64,000 nt of DNA from Leisingera caerulea DSM 24564 (GCF_000473325.1 NZ_KI421513.1:954217-1018216); one strand, 5' to 3'; counted from the first letter of the stretch, positions 8,996 to 18,178 are shown. Notes: generated from the letters alone by a model not told the origin. Translations and numbers: made by a program.

Positions 8996-9610
8996 ATGGT
9001 CACTCTGCACTTTCTGATTACCGCCTTTGTCGTCGTCCTAGCGCCCGGCACGGGTGTCATCTACACGCTGGCGCTGGGACTTGGCCAAGGCTGGCGGGCC
9101 TCCATCTGGGCCGCCGCCGGCTGCACATTCGGCATCGTCCCGCACTTGGCCGCTGCCACGCTGGGGCTGGCGGCGGTGCTGCACAGCTCTGCGCTGCTGT
9201 TCCAGATCGTCAAGGCCGCAGGCGTTGCCTATCTGCTGTACCTTGCCTGGCAGGCCTTGCGCAGCGGCGGTGTGCTGGCGGTGGATTCGAAACGCACCAG
9301 CCAGCCGGGCTGGAAAATCGCCTGGCGCGGCGCGCTGATCAACATCCTGAATCCCAAGCTGTCGGTGTTCTTTCTGGCGCTGCTGCCGCCGTTCCTGAGC
9401 GGCAACCCAGCCAGCGCCACGCTGGAAATGTCCGTCCTGGGGCTGGTGTTCATGGCGATGACCTATGCCATCTTTGTGCTCTATGGGCTGTTTGCATCCC
9501 AGGCCCGCACGTACTTCCTGAGCAGCGAACGGGCGCTGAAGTGGATGAGCCGCGGCTTTGCCGCCGTGTTTGCGGGCCTTGCCGTCCGGCTTGCGGCAGA
9601 ACGCGCCTGA
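8996..9610 (+). CDS. LysE/RhtB family exporter
   Basis: A 204-residue inner-membrane protein with about six membrane segments. The start, including PGTGVIYTLALGLGQGWRASIWAAAGCTFG, and the later NPKLSVFFLALLPPF are typical of LysE/RhtB amino-acid exporters (usually PGP and NPK motifs). Substrate is not predictable from sequence. I chose ATG at 8996, preceded by GGAG; an in-frame GTG at 8954 has no ribosome-binding site. Confidence 0.88.
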   Translation: MVTLHFLITAFVVVLAPGTGVIYTLALGLGQGWRASIWAAAGCTFGIVPHLAAATLGLAAVLHSSALLFQIVKAAGVAYLLYLAWQALRSGGVLAVDSKRTSQPGWKIAWRGALINILNPKLSVFFLALLPPFLSGNPASATLEMSVLGLVFMAMTYAIFVLYGLFASQARTYFLSSERALKWMSRGFAAVFAGLAVRLAAERA

Positions 9611-9632
9611 CAGCTAAACGCGGAGATGGCAG

Positions 9633-10232
9633 ATGAGCGACCGGCAAACACTGGAGGTCTATGCCCAGGCAGCGCAGGCATACGCGGATGGTTTCGCGCG
9701 GTCCGATGACAGGTTCCACGATCCGGATTTTGAAGCCTTCACTTCCCTATTGCCGGCCGCCGCCCGTGTCCTGGATCTGGGCTGCGGTCCGGGCCATTGG
9801 GCGGCACGCTTCAAGGCGCAGGGCTTTGAGGTTTCGGCCATGGATGCCTCCGCTGAAATGGCCGAACTGGCAAAATCGGATTTCGGGATTGAGGTGGAAG
9901 TTGCCGAATTCGAAGCGCTGGAGAGCAAAAGCGGCTTTGATGGCATCTGGGCCAACTTCAGCCTGCTGCATGCGCCGCGGGCCGATCTCCCCGGTCATCT
10001 GACCCGCATCCATCGTGCCTTGAACCCCGGTGGCATCTTCCATATTGGCATGAAGCTCGGAGACAGCGAGGGGCGTGACAAACTGGGACGTTTCTACGCC
10101 TATTACAACGAGGACGAATTGAAAAATCTGCTTCAAAACGCGGGCTTCACCGTGACCCGGTCCCGCCGCGGCAATGGCCAGGGCCTGGCCGGCGGAATGG
10201 AAACCTACGTGATCCTGACCGCCCATGGCTGA
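9633..10232 (+). CDS. Class I SAM-dependent methyltransferase
   Basis: A 199-residue Rossmann-fold methyltransferase. The SAM-binding motif I reads [15 protein letters not shown] (about residues 46-60), motif II has an acidic residue in SAMDASAEM, and [12 protein letters not shown] and [12 protein letters not shown] are the later motifs. The acceptor is unknown. GGAGA lies upstream of the ATG. It overlaps rnhA by 8 bases, so the two are probably co-translated; no functional link is evident. Confidence 0.9.
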   Translation: MSDRQTLEVYAQAAQAYADGFARSDDRFHDPDFEAFTSLLPAAARVLDLGCGPGHWAARFKAQGFEVSAMDASAEMAELAKSDFGIEVEVAEFEALESKSGFDGIWANFSLLHAPRADLPGHLTRIHRALNPGGIFHIGMKLGDSEGRDKLGRFYAYYNEDELKNLLQNAGFTVTRSRRGNGQGLAGGMETYVILTAHG

Positions 10233-10686
10233 GCTGTTTGCCTATACTGACGGCGCCTGTTCCGGAAATCCCGGCCCCGGCGGATGGGGTGCACTGCTGC
10301 GTGCGATGGATGGCGGCACCGTCGTCAAAGAGAAAGAGATGAAGGGCGGCGAGGCCGAGACCACCAACAACCGGATGGAACTCTTGGCGGCGATCAACGC
10401 GCTGGAGAGCCTCGCGCGGCCTTCCACGATCACCGTGGTTACCGACTCTGCCTACGTGAAGAACGGCGTCACCGGCTGGATCCACGGCTGGAAGAAGAAC
10501 GGCTGGAAGACGTCCAGCAAGAAACCCGTAAAAAACGTCGAGCTGTGGAAGCGCTTGGATGAGGCCCAGCGCCGCCACAAGGTGACATGGGAATGGGTCA
10601 AGGGCCACGCAGGACACCCTGAAAACGAGCGCGCCGATGAACTGGCCCGCGCCGGCATGGCCCCCTTCAAGAGGAAAAGCGCCTGA
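10225..10686 (+). CDS. rnhA: Ribonuclease HI
   Basis: Cleaves the RNA strand of RNA-DNA hybrids, removing Okazaki primers and R-loops. The 153-residue protein has the catalytic residues in order: Asp in [14 protein letters not shown], Glu in [10 protein letters not shown], Asp in VTDSAYV, and His/Asp in [17 protein letters not shown]. The basic-protrusion helix [17 protein letters not shown] is present, as in the E. coli enzyme. Length is standard. Confidence 0.98.
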   Translation: MAELFAYTDGACSGNPGPGGWGALLRAMDGGTVVKEKEMKGGEAETTNNRMELLAAINALESLARPSTITVVTDSAYVKNGVTGWIHGWKKNGWKTSSKKPVKNVELWKRLDEAQRRHKVTWEWVKGHAGHPENERADELARAGMAPFKRKSA

Positions 10687-10702
10687 TGCGCGGGGCTGCC
10701 GC

Positions 10703-11326
10703 ATGAGCTTTCTGACCCTGCTCGATTACGCCTCGGTGCTGGTCTTTGCCCTGACCGGAGCGCTGGTCGCCAGCCGGGCGCAGCTCGACATCGTGGGCTT
10801 TGCCTTCGTCGCCTGCCTGACGGCGGTCGGCGGCGGCACGGTGCGCGATCTCCTCTTGAACCGGGATCCGGTGTTTTGGGTCGGTGACCCCAATCACATC
10901 CTGCTCGCAGCCAGTGCCGCAGTGGCGGTGTTCTTCACCGCGCATCTGGTGGAAAGCCGGATGCGCTGGGTGATCTGGCTGGACAGTTTCGCCTTGGCGA
11001 TTGCGGTGTCGGCAGGCACTGGCGCAGCGATTGCGCTGGGTAAGGAGCCGGTGATCGTGGTGCTGATGGGCATGGCCACTGGCTCGCTGGGCGGGCTGAT
11101 GCGCGATGTGGTCTGCAATGAGGTGCCGCTGGTCCTGAAACAGGGCGAGCTGTACATCACCTGCGCAATGGCAGGCGCCATCACCGCCGTGCTGGCAATT
11201 TCAGCGGGGCTTGAGCTGCGGTTTGCCCTGCTTGCCTGCGCCGGTGTCTGCTGGACCCTGCGTGCGGGCTCCATCCTGTTCGGCTGGCACCTGCCGGTTT
11301 ACAAAAGCCGCCCGCCGCGCAGCTAA
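10703..11326 (+). CDS. TRIC-like (UPF0126) membrane channel protein
   Basis: A 207-residue membrane protein with about seven hydrophobic helices arranged as an internal repeat. It carries two copies of the glycine-rich UPF0126 motif: TAVGGGTVRDLLLNRDPVFW and GSLGGLMRDVVCNEVPLVL. The family includes bacterial trimeric intracellular cation channel homologues that conduct K+. ATG at 10703 lies 17 bases after the rnhA stop; its ribosome-binding site is weak (GGGGCTG). Transport specificity is inferred only from the family. Confidence 0.88.
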   Translation: MSFLTLLDYASVLVFALTGALVASRAQLDIVGFAFVACLTAVGGGTVRDLLLNRDPVFWVGDPNHILLAASAAVAVFFTAHLVESRMRWVIWLDSFALAIAVSAGTGAAIALGKEPVIVVLMGMATGSLGGLMRDVVCNEVPLVLKQGELYITCAMAGAITAVLAISAGLELRFALLACAGVCWTLRAGSILFGWHLPVYKSRPPRS

Positions 11327-11332
11327 GCTGGT

Positions 11333-12325
11333 TCAGGCGTCTTTACGGCTGTCCTCCATGGCTTTCAGAAACGCCTGCCCTTCTTCGCTGATCCGGGCCT
11401 TGCGGCCGCGGCGGCGGTGCCAGACCAGCGCCGATTCATGATACTCGCGCAAGCTGGCGTCGCGCAGCAGGTCTTCCTTGATCTCCAGCGCGGCAGAGAA
11501 ATTGTCAGCCAGCCGCCGGTCCTCTTCCTCGTTCCGGTCAAACTTGTGCCAGTAGCCCGGTTCGATAGAGGCTGTGAAATGGTTGGCCCGGCCGCGGGCT
11601 TTCTTGTTCAGGAACCCATCGCGCGAGCGCAGCGCATAATGGTTGAGCTGAGCTGCCGAATATCCATAGCTGCCGCGCACATACAGCGCGCCTTCCAGCT
11701 CATTCTGCGGCAGACGAGTGCCATCGGCCAGCTGCCAGTTCACTTCCTCCGGCGGAACGGCCAGAAAGGGGCGGTGAACGCCCATCCGCTCAAACTTCCC
11801 GTTGTTGCGGAAAGCCGTTTTAAAGAACCGGTGCTCATCCGACTGGCCTGCCTCCGGCTCAGCCCGAACAAAAGCCTGCGGCACGGCAGGGTGGTCCGCA
11901 GTCCCGACGCCCGCGTTGCCGAATATCCGCCAGACAAAGGAGACAGCGTCCGCGTCCTCCCGCACCGCCAGCAGCCCTGGCAGCGTGCCGTCAGCGGCGT
12001 TGATCTGCAGAAATTCGTCGACATCCGCCACCAGCACCCAGTCGGCCCCGGCCACCTTGGGCTCGTACTCTGCCCACATCAGCGCGCTTTTGTGCGGCCC
12101 GCGCCGCATCACCCGGTTAAAGCGGTGCTCAACCACCCCCATCCGGTGCAAGCAGCGCAGGATGTGGTCGGTCGGATCAGAGCAATCATTGGTGAAAACC
12201 ACAAAGTCACTGACACCGATGGACTTGTAGTGGCTGATCCAGTCGAGAATATAGGCGCCTTCGTCCTTCATGGTGGTCACAATCACCACATTCGGCGTGC
12301 CGCTCCGGCCGGTGTCCTGTGTCAT
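11333..12325 (-). CDS. Family 2 type glycosyltransferase
   Basis: A 330-residue protein with an N-terminal GT-A-like fold. It has TTMKDEGAYILDWISHYKSI, FTNDCSDPTDHIL and a DxD-like metal site VADVDEFL (about residue 103), the pattern of GT2/GT92-like enzymes for cell-surface glycans. The basic C-terminal third (RRRGRKARI) is unlike the usual membrane anchor. No capsule or O-antigen cluster surrounds it, so its acceptor is unknown. It converges with the TRIC-like gene, 6 bases apart. The 130 bases upstream hold no recognisable gene. Confidence 0.82.
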   Translation of the reverse strand: MTQDTGRSGTPNVVIVTTMKDEGAYILDWISHYKSIGVSDFVVFTNDCSDPTDHILRCLHRMGVVEHRFNRVMRRGPHKSALMWAEYEPKVAGADWVLVADVDEFLQINAADGTLPGLLAVREDADAVSFVWRIFGNAGVGTADHPAVPQAFVRAEPEAGQSDEHRFFKTAFRNNGKFERMGVHRPFLAVPPEEVNWQLADGTRLPQNELEGALYVRGSYGYSAAQLNHYALRSRDGFLNKKARGRANHFTASIEPGYWHKFDRNEEEDRRLADNFSAALEIKEDLLRDASLREYHESALVWHRRRGRKARISEEGQAFLKAMEDSRKDA

Positions 12326-12455
12326 TCTCTGATGCTCTCTGCCTCGGGTCCCGCCGCATTTTGCTGCGATTGCGCTATCTTATCGAACAAGCTTCGCTGC
12401 GCAGCATGAATTGCGCTTTCCCGCTCCGGCTGTGTCCCGCGCGCCTCAGCCCCGG

Positions 12456-12692
12456 TTATCTGCTTACGTAGCGCTGCCAGAGCCAGATCAGCACCAGCGC
12501 CCCCAGCACCGCGCCGACGAACCCCGCCATGAACCCCATCACTGCAAGCAGCCCGCGCAGCACAAGCCCGCCGACCAGCGCGCCGGCCATGCCGATACAG
12601 ACCGTGGTGATGATATCGGTTTCCAGCCGCATCAGCCGCGTGGCCAGGAAGCCTGCCGCGGCACCGATGATGATCAGGGCAATTATGGGCAT
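12456..12692 (-). CDS. GlsB/YeaQ/YmgE family small membrane protein
   Basis: A 78-residue, highly hydrophobic, glycine-rich protein with three predicted membrane helices: IIALIIIGAAAGFLA, VCIGMAGALVGGLVL and GFVGAVLGALVLIWLW. This pattern matches transglycosylase-associated/GlsB family proteins, often stress-induced and of unknown mechanism. It starts 12 bases after the fmt stop on the same strand and may be co-transcribed with it. Confidence 0.85.
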   Translation of the reverse strand: MPIIALIIIGAAAGFLATRLMRLETDIITTVCIGMAGALVGGLVLRGLLAVMGFMAGFVGAVLGALVLIWLWQRYVSR

Positions 12693-12704
12693 GCCGGCCT
12701 CCGG

Positions 12705-13610
12705 TTACAGGCGGCTGCCCTTCGGAACAGGGAAGCCGCGCAGGAATACATCCGGATCCTGCGCGCTTTTGCCTGCCCGTTGCAAGCGCAACAGCTGCAC
12801 CGCACCGGTCCCGCAAGCAATGGTCAGCGCGTCATCCAGCACCTCGCCGGGCGCGCCCTGGCCTTCCGCCAGGCGCGACGCCAGCAGCTTGACACGCTGG
12901 CCTTCGATCTCGCACCAAGCGCCGGGGAAAGGCGACAGACCGCGGATCTTGCGGTCCACGTCCGAGGCCGGGCGGGACCAATCGATCTGCGCCTCGCCCT
13001 TGTCGATCTTGCCGGCGTAGGTGACGCCCTCTTCGAGCTGCACCTGTGGCGTCAGCTCCGGCAGGCGCCGCAGCGCCTCGACGATCAGCCCTGCGCCCAT
13101 GTCCGAGAGCCGGTCATGCAACTGGGCAGTTGTTTCCTCAGCCCCGATTTCCGTCGCCTCGCGCAGCAATACCGGGCCGGTATCCAGCCCCGCCTCCATC
13201 TGCATGATGCAGATGCCGGTTTCGGCGTCGCCCGCCATGATCGCCCGGTGGATCGGCGCCGCACCGCGCCAGCGCGGCAACAGGCTGGCGTGGATGTTCA
13301 GGCAGCCGTGCTTTGGCGCATCCAGAATGGCCTGCGGCAGGATCAGGCCGTAGGCGACAACCACAGCGATATCAGCGTTCAGCGCCGCAAAAGCCGCCTG
13401 TTCCTCCGCGCCTTTCAGCGAGACCGGGTGGCGCACCTCGAGCCCCAAGGCCGCGGCGCGGGCGTGGACAGGGGTTGGACGGTCCTTCTTGCCGCGGCCC
13501 GCAGGCCGGGGGGGCTGACAGTAGACGGCGGCAATCTCGTGCCCGGCCCCCACCAGCGCGTCCAGCACCGGCACCGAGAAATCAGGGGTTCCCATGAAGA
13601 TAATGCGCAT
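12705..13610 (-). CDS. fmt: Methionyl-tRNA formyltransferase
   Basis: Formylates Met-tRNA-fMet for translation initiation using 10-formyl-THF. The 301-residue protein starts [16 protein letters not shown] and carries [11 protein letters not shown], then the active-site block [17 protein letters not shown] with the Asn and His residues. [12 protein letters not shown] with the catalytic Asp follows. The C-terminal OB-like domain is present. It lies downstream of the deformylase genes, which remove the formyl group later. Confidence 0.98.
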   Translation of the reverse strand: MRIIFMGTPDFSVPVLDALVGAGHEIAAVYCQPPRPAGRGKKDRPTPVHARAAALGLEVRHPVSLKGAEEQAAFAALNADIAVVVAYGLILPQAILDAPKHGCLNIHASLLPRWRGAAPIHRAIMAGDAETGICIMQMEAGLDTGPVLLREATEIGAEETTAQLHDRLSDMGAGLIVEALRRLPELTPQVQLEEGVTYAGKIDKGEAQIDWSRPASDVDRKIRGLSPFPGAWCEIEGQRVKLLASRLAEGQGAPGEVLDDALTIACGTGAVQLLRLQRAGKSAQDPDVFLRGFPVPKGSRL

Positions 13611-13705
13611 ATCGTGCTCCTGCTCCCATCAAGGTCCCGCTATTGAGCACAAAGGGCTGCGCAGGCCTGCGGGGTGGCGCAATCGTGCTGCCCCAAGGGG
13701 CGGGT

Positions 13706-13755
13706 CATGCCGGAGGCATGCTTCCAGCATGACGCGGCCCGGCCTGCGGCCGGGC
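13706..13755. repeat. Two adjacent palindromes between fmt and the degenerate deformylase gene
   Basis: CATGCC-GGA-GGCATG (13706-13720) and GCCCGGCC-TGC-GGCCGGGC (13737-13755) are perfect inverted repeats with 3-base loops. They lie in the 156-base gap between two minus-strand genes, downstream of the deformylase paralogue. There is no T tract. They may stabilise the transcript end. I see nothing else in the gap. Confidence 0.55.
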
Positions 13756-13766
13756 GGTGTTGTCTA

Positions 13767-14264
13767 TCAGCCGGTCAGCTTCTTCGCCTTGCGGATCAGC
13801 ATGTCGCGCTTCACCTTGCTCAGGCGGTCAAAATACATCCTGCCGTTCAGATGCTCGATCTGGTGCTGCACCGAGGTCGCCTCGATCCCGACAAAATCGC
13901 GCCGGTCAATCATGCCCTGCTCGTTCAGGTAGCGGACGGTGACAGCCCGCGGCCGTTTGATCCTGGCGGACACACCCGGCAGGTTGGGGCTTGCCTCGTC
14001 ATGCTCGCGCAGCTCAATCGAGGCGTGCAGAATCTCCGGGTTGGCAAGCTTCACCGCCTTGCCGCGCTCCGTGGAGCCATCGACAACGGCCAGCCGCAGC
14101 ATCACGCCGATCTGATTGGCAGCCAGCCCCACGCCCGGCATCGCGTCCATGGTATCGACCATGTCATTCCAGATTTCGCGGATTTCATCGGTGATCTCTG
14201 TCACCTCTTCAGCCTTTGTGCGCAGGCGCTTGTCAGGCCAGGGCAGGCAGGTGCGGACGGTCAT
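13767..14264 (-). CDS. Peptide deformylase paralogue with altered active site
   Basis: A 165-residue protein of the deformylase fold that lies 14 bases below a canonical def gene. Motif 1 is kept as GVGLAANQ (residues 44-51). In motif 2 the metal-ligand cysteine of EGCLS aligns with Ser92. Motif 3 reads HQIEH (134-138), so the two His ligands remain but the catalytic Glu is Gln135. By family knowledge, loss of both Cys and Glu should abolish normal deformylation. The frame is intact and similar in length, so the protein is probably kept for another role, such as binding nascent chains or a different reaction. Calling it plain peptide deformylase would mislead. Confidence 0.88.
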   Translation of the reverse strand: MTVRTCLPWPDKRLRTKAEEVTEITDEIREIWNDMVDTMDAMPGVGLAANQIGVMLRLAVVDGSTERGKAVKLANPEILHASIELREHDEASPNLPGVSARIKRPRAVTVRYLNEQGMIDRRDFVGIEATSVQHQIEHLNGRMYFDRLSKVKRDMLIRKAKKLTG

Positions 14265-14278
14265 GTCTGTAGGTTTCC

Positions 14279-14797
14279 TCAGGCGCGGGCGCGTTCGCGT
14301 TTCAGCTTCTGCATCTTGCGGGTGATCATCTGGCGCTTCAGCGGCTTCAGGTAATCAATGAACAGCTTACCGTTCAGATGGTCGATCTCATGCTGCACGC
14401 AAGTCGCCCACAGCCCGTCAAAGGTCTCGCGCCGCGCATTGCCGTCGCGGTCCATCCATTCGACGTCCACCACCTTGGGGCGGGTCACCTCGGCATACTG
14501 GTCCGGGATCGACAGGCAGCCTTCCTCATAGACATTTGTTTCATCCGAGGAGGAGATGATTTCCGGGTTGAACATCACCAGCGGGCGCGGGTCGCCGTCC
14601 TCTTCCTTGACGCAATCCAGCACGATCAGCCGTTGCATAATACCGATCTGCGGCGCCGCCAGGCCGATGCCGGGGGCTGCATACATGGTTTCCAGCATGT
14701 CATCCGCCAGCACGCGCAACTCGTCGCTGAGGTCCGGCACAGCCGCACAGACCTTTTTCAGGCGGGGATCGGGATGGATCAGGATCTGTCGTTTCAT
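14279..14797 (-). CDS. def: Peptide deformylase (canonical)
   Basis: Removes the formyl group from N-terminal fMet of nascent proteins. The 172-residue protein has all three motifs: GIGLAAPQ (43-50), EGCLS with metal-ligand Cys94, and HEIDH (136-140) with catalytic Glu137. A basic C-terminal helix (KLKRERARA) may help ribosome binding. ATG at 14797 fits the family start KRxILIHPDPRLKK; an ATG at 14806 is possible and no strong ribosome-binding site decides between them. Followed by a degenerate paralogue and fmt on the same strand. Confidence 0.96.
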   Translation of the reverse strand: MKRQILIHPDPRLKKVCAAVPDLSDELRVLADDMLETMYAAPGIGLAAPQIGIMQRLIVLDCVKEEDGDPRPLVMFNPEIISSSDETNVYEEGCLSIPDQYAEVTRPKVVDVEWMDRDGNARRETFDGLWATCVQHEIDHLNGKLFIDYLKPLKRQMITRKMQKLKRERARA

Positions 14798-14896
14798 GAG
14801 GTTCATGTATGCGATCAGCCGCCCCATCGCAACGCCCCCCTTGCGCATGCCGCTGCAGCGATTAGCTTCGCTGCCAACCACAGGGGAGTTCACCAT

Positions 14897-16069
14897 ATGG
14901 ATTTTGACACGATCATCGACCGCCGCGGCACCCACAGCTCGAAATGGGACAAGATGGAAGCGCTGTTCGGCGTCTCCCCGCAGGACGGCCTGGCGATGTG
15001 GACTGCGGACTCCGATTATCAGACCGCGCCTTGTGTGATCGAGGCCGTCAAAAAGGCCGCTGAGCATGGCGTCTTCGGCTACTCCTGGCAGCATCCGGAG
15101 TATCTGCAAGCGGTGCAGTGGTGGATGAAAAACCGGCACAGCTGGGAGATTGAGACCGATTGGGTGCTGACCACCCAGGGTTTGGGCAACGCCATCGCCC
15201 TGAGCCTGGATGTCTGGAGCCAGCCCGGCGACGGCGTGGTGATCTTCTCGCCCGTCTACCATGAGTTTGCCCACAAGGTGAACAAGGCCGGGCGCAAGGT
15301 TACCGAGTGCCCGCTGGCGCGGGACGGCGACACCTACAACCTGGATCTTGACGATGCACAGTCGCGCCTGAACGGGAGTGAAAAACTGCTGCTGTGGTGC
15401 TCGCCGCAAAACCCCTCGGGCCGGGTCTGGACCCCGGAGGAGCTGCGTGCGGTGGCCGCGTTTGCCAAGCGCAACGATCTGATCCTGGTTTCTGACGAAA
15501 TCCACCACGATCTGGTCTATCCCGGCAGCACCTTCGTGCCGATGGATGTGGCGGCGCCCGAGGCGCGCGCCTGGACCGTTACCCTGACGGCGCCCTCCAA
15601 GAGCTTCAACATAGCGGGCCAGCGCACCGGCAACATGATCATACCCGACCCGGACCTGAGGTCCGCGATGCGCCATCGCCAGGCGACACTGGACTATGAC
15701 CCCAGTGCCCTTGGCGTGGCGATGATCACCGCCGCCTATTCTCCCGAAGGCGCCGAGTGGGTCGACGCCCAGATCGCCCATCTGCAGGGTAACCGCAAAC
15801 TGTTCGACGAGGCGGTCAACGCCCTGCCCGGTCTGAAATCCCTGCCGCTGCAGTCGACCTATCTGGCCTGGGTCGATTTCTCCGGCACCGGCATGAGCCG
15901 CGCGGAATTCATCAAGCGCCTGCGCGAGGACGCAAAAATCGCCACCTCGCCCGGCGACGGCTTCGGCACCGGCGGCGAGTTCATGGAACGCTTCAACCTG
16001 GCCACCCAGCGCGCCCGGGTCGAAGAAGCCTGCCGCCGCCTGACCGCAGCCTTCTCGGACCTGCAGTAA
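14897..16069 (+). CDS. PLP-dependent C-S lyase/aminotransferase (MalY/PatB family)
   Basis: A 390-residue fold-type I PLP enzyme. MWTADSDYQTAP near the N-terminus, CSPQNPSGRVW, LVSDEIHHDLVY and the PLP-lysine block APSKSFNIAGQRTGN match the MalY/PatB group, which cleaves cystathionine or cysteine conjugates by beta-elimination. Substrate is inferred, not shown. ATG at 14897 has AGGGGAG upstream. It is divergent from def, and its stop is 2 bases before the L,D-transpeptidase gene. Confidence 0.9.
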   Translation: MDFDTIIDRRGTHSSKWDKMEALFGVSPQDGLAMWTADSDYQTAPCVIEAVKKAAEHGVFGYSWQHPEYLQAVQWWMKNRHSWEIETDWVLTTQGLGNAIALSLDVWSQPGDGVVIFSPVYHEFAHKVNKAGRKVTECPLARDGDTYNLDLDDAQSRLNGSEKLLLWCSPQNPSGRVWTPEELRAVAAFAKRNDLILVSDEIHHDLVYPGSTFVPMDVAAPEARAWTVTLTAPSKSFNIAGQRTGNMIIPDPDLRSAMRHRQATLDYDPSALGVAMITAAYSPEGAEWVDAQIAHLQGNRKLFDEAVNALPGLKSLPLQSTYLAWVDFSGTGMSRAEFIKRLREDAKIATSPGDGFGTGGEFMERFNLATQRARVEEACRRLTAAFSDLQ

Positions 16070-16071
16070 CA

Positions 16072-16599
16072 ATGAAACGCCTGCTGCGCCTGCTGGCGCT
16101 GGTTTTTCTGACCGGCGCCGCCTGGGCCGCCTGGCAGGCCTTTGCCCCGCGCCCCGTACCGCCGCAGGCCACGGCGGTGGACCGGATCGACCGCATCCTG
16201 ATCGAGAAATCCGCCCGCCGCCTGACCGCCAGCCGCGGCGGCGAAACGGTGCTGGAATTTCCCATTGCTCTTGGGTTCGAGCCTAATGGTGATAAGGAAC
16301 AGGAAGGCGACGGCAAAACCCCTGAGGGCACTTTTCAGATCGACCGGCGCAACCCCAACAGCGCCTATCACCTGTCATTGGGGATCAACTATCCCCAGCC
16401 CGAAGACCGGGCCCGCGCACAGGCCGCTGGGGTCAGCCCCGGCGGCGATATCTTCATTCACGGACAGCCGAACGCGGCGGGCAATCTGAGCACCCTGCCC
16501 GGCGACTGGACCGCCGGCTGCATTGCTGTCAGCAATCAGCAGATGGAAACGCTCTGGCGTCTGACGCAGGTCGGAACTGAGGTGGAAATCCGTCCCTGA
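16072..16599 (+). CDS. L,D-transpeptidase (YkuD domain)
   Basis: A 175-residue exported protein with an N-terminal signal or anchor segment (residues 3-22) and one YkuD domain. The catalytic signature is present: IHG with His130 and TAGC with Cys150, spaced as in the family, though the usual SxGC is TAGC. Such enzymes cross-link peptidoglycan through 3-3 bonds or attach proteins to it in the periplasm. Only 2 bases separate it from the PatB-like gene, so they share a transcript. Confidence 0.9.
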   Translation: MKRLLRLLALVFLTGAAWAAWQAFAPRPVPPQATAVDRIDRILIEKSARRLTASRGGETVLEFPIALGFEPNGDKEQEGDGKTPEGTFQIDRRNPNSAYHLSLGINYPQPEDRARAQAAGVSPGGDIFIHGQPNAAGNLSTLPGDWTAGCIAVSNQQMETLWRLTQVGTEVEIRP

Positions 16600-16608
16600 C
16601 CTGCCGCC

Positions 16609-16977
16609 TCAGATCTTGCCCTGCGACTGGTCGAAGGGGATCAGCCCGGCAGGCGCGTCCGGCGACTTATAGAAATCCAGCGGCGCTTTGTCGGAGGCAA
16701 GCGTCGAGCGCTTGAACTCATACCGCATCTCGCCGCCATCTTCCTCACTGGCGACAATCAGACATTGCGACAGATGGCGTGCGCCTTCGTAGATATCGAC
16801 CAGCCCGCGCAGCATCGGTGCGGTTTCCGCCTCGACAGAGAACCCAGTCTTCCAGATCCGCAACACCGGATACAGCTCATTATCCGCCATCACCCGCAGC
16901 CGGCTCTTCTTTCGCATCCCCCGCAGGCGGGCTGTATCGAGCGCTTCCTGCACGGCTTTGGGAACGTAGGTATTCAT
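16609..16977 (-). CDS. Conserved hypothetical protein (122 aa)
   Basis: I do not recognise this protein with confidence. The 122 residues are soluble, with a basic N-terminal third (LRGMRKKSRLRVMADNEL). A beta-rich centre contains RIWKTGFSVEA, RGLVDIYEGARHLSQCLIV and MRYEFKRST, which distantly resembles the beta-barrel pattern of PilZ domains. The N-terminal RxxxR and D/NxSxxG motifs of true c-di-GMP-binding PilZ are not clear. It converges with the transpeptidase gene 9 bases away. Coding quality and codon use match the surrounding genes. Confidence 0.7.
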   Translation of the reverse strand: MNTYVPKAVQEALDTARLRGMRKKSRLRVMADNELYPVLRIWKTGFSVEAETAPMLRGLVDIYEGARHLSQCLIVASEEDGGEMRYEFKRSTLASDKAPLDFYKSPDAPAGLIPFDQSQGKI

Positions 16978-17079
16978 AGCGGCAGCCTTCCAAATGCTTG
17001 GGTTTCCACGGATCTATTTATTCAACGGTGCGTCACAAAAAGATAAAATCAAGTGAACTTTTTCGGAAATTTCACGGCA

Positions 17080-17147
17080 GCGCAATTTTGTTGCGCCTGT
17101 GCAGTGGCGCAGAGGCCTTGCGCGCTGCGCTGCATAGGCGCAAGGCC
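17080..17147. repeat. Two hairpins upstream of the hydroquinone reductase gene
   Basis: GCGCAA-TTTTG-TTGCGC (17080-17096) and GGCCTTGCGC/GCGCAAGGCC (17114-17123 with 17138-17147, 14-base loop) are perfect inverted repeats. They lie in the 215-base gap between divergent genes. The second ends 45 bases before the ATG at 17193, so it could fold in the 5' leader. No other signal was found in this gap. Confidence 0.5.
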
Positions 17148-17192
17148 CCGCCGGGCCTATGTTTGAACCGCACAGCAGCAGGAGCAGATACG

Positions 17193-18167
17193 ATGGGCCT
17201 TTTGATCGACGGAAAGTGGCGCGACCAGTGGTATGACACCGATTCCACCGGCGGCGCCTTCAAGCGCAGCGAATCGCAGTTCCGCAGCTGGATTACCGCC
17301 GATGGCAGTGCCGGCCCCTCGGGCGAGGGCGGCTTTGCGGCGGAAAGCGGGCGCTACCACCTGTACGTGTCGCTCGCCTGCCCCTGGGCCCACCGCACCC
17401 TGATCTTCCGCAAGCTGAAGGAACTGGAAGACCATATCTCCGTTTCTGTTGTGCATCCCGACATGCTGGGCGAAGGCTGGACCTTTGAGACCGACAGCCA
17501 CGGCGCCACGGGCGATACCCTGTTCGGCAGCTCGCATCTGCACCAAGTCTACACCCGGGCCGACTCCGTCTACACCGGCCGGGTGACTGTGCCTGTGCTG
17601 TGGGACAAGTTGCAAAACACCATCGTCTCCAACGAAAGCTCCGAGATTATCCGGATGTTCAATTCAGCCTTCGACGGGATCACCGGCAACACGGATGACT
17701 ACTGGCCGGAAGAACTGCGCGAGCCAATCGAGGCGGTGAACGCCCGCGTCTACAGCACCATCAACAACGGCGTCTACAAATGCGGCTTTGCCACCTCGCA
17801 AGAGGCCTATGACGAAGCCGTTGTGCCCCTGTTCGAAAGCCTGGACTGGCTGGAGGACCTGCTGTCGCAGCACCGTTACCTGCTGGGCGGCCGCATCACC
17901 GAAGCCGATTGGCGCCTGTTCACCACCCTGCTGCGCTTCGACCCGGTCTACCACGTGCATTTCAAATGCAACCGCAAGCGGCTGGTGGATTACCCGAACC
18001 TTTGGGCCTACACCCGCGAGCTGTACCAATGGCCCGGCGTGGCGGAAACCGTCGGGATGGACCACATCGTGCGCCACTATTATTACAGCCACGACACCAT
18101 CAACCCGCACCGTATCATTCCGGTCAATCCCGCGATCGACTGGATGGAACCGCACCGCCGCGGCTGA
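17193..18167 (+). CDS. yqjG: Glutathionyl-hydroquinone reductase (Xi-class GST, YqjG/PcpF-like)
   Basis: Reduces glutathionyl-hydroquinones to hydroquinones using glutathione, recycling quinone conjugates in the cytoplasm. The 324-residue protein has the diagnostic active-site motif LACPWAHRTLI (Cys near residue 62), VPVLWDKLQNTIVSNESSEIIRM, and the C-terminal helical domain ending with the family signature HIVRHYYYSHDTINPHRIIP. ATG at 17193 has GGAG eight bases upstream. Unlinked to its neighbours. Confidence 0.94.
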   Translation: MGLLIDGKWRDQWYDTDSTGGAFKRSESQFRSWITADGSAGPSGEGGFAAESGRYHLYVSLACPWAHRTLIFRKLKELEDHISVSVVHPDMLGEGWTFETDSHGATGDTLFGSSHLHQVYTRADSVYTGRVTVPVLWDKLQNTIVSNESSEIIRMFNSAFDGITGNTDDYWPEELREPIEAVNARVYSTINNGVYKCGFATSQEAYDEAVVPLFESLDWLEDLLSQHRYLLGGRITEADWRLFTTLLRFDPVYHVHFKCNRKRLVDYPNLWAYTRELYQWPGVAETVGMDHIVRHYYYSHDTINPHRIIPVNPAIDWMEPHRRG

Positions 18168-18178
18168 CGCCTGCGACG

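Noticed and set aside
12322..12816. 164-codon frame covering the GlsB gene
   Set aside because: Frame-shifted shadow of the GlsB-type gene and the fmt 3' end.
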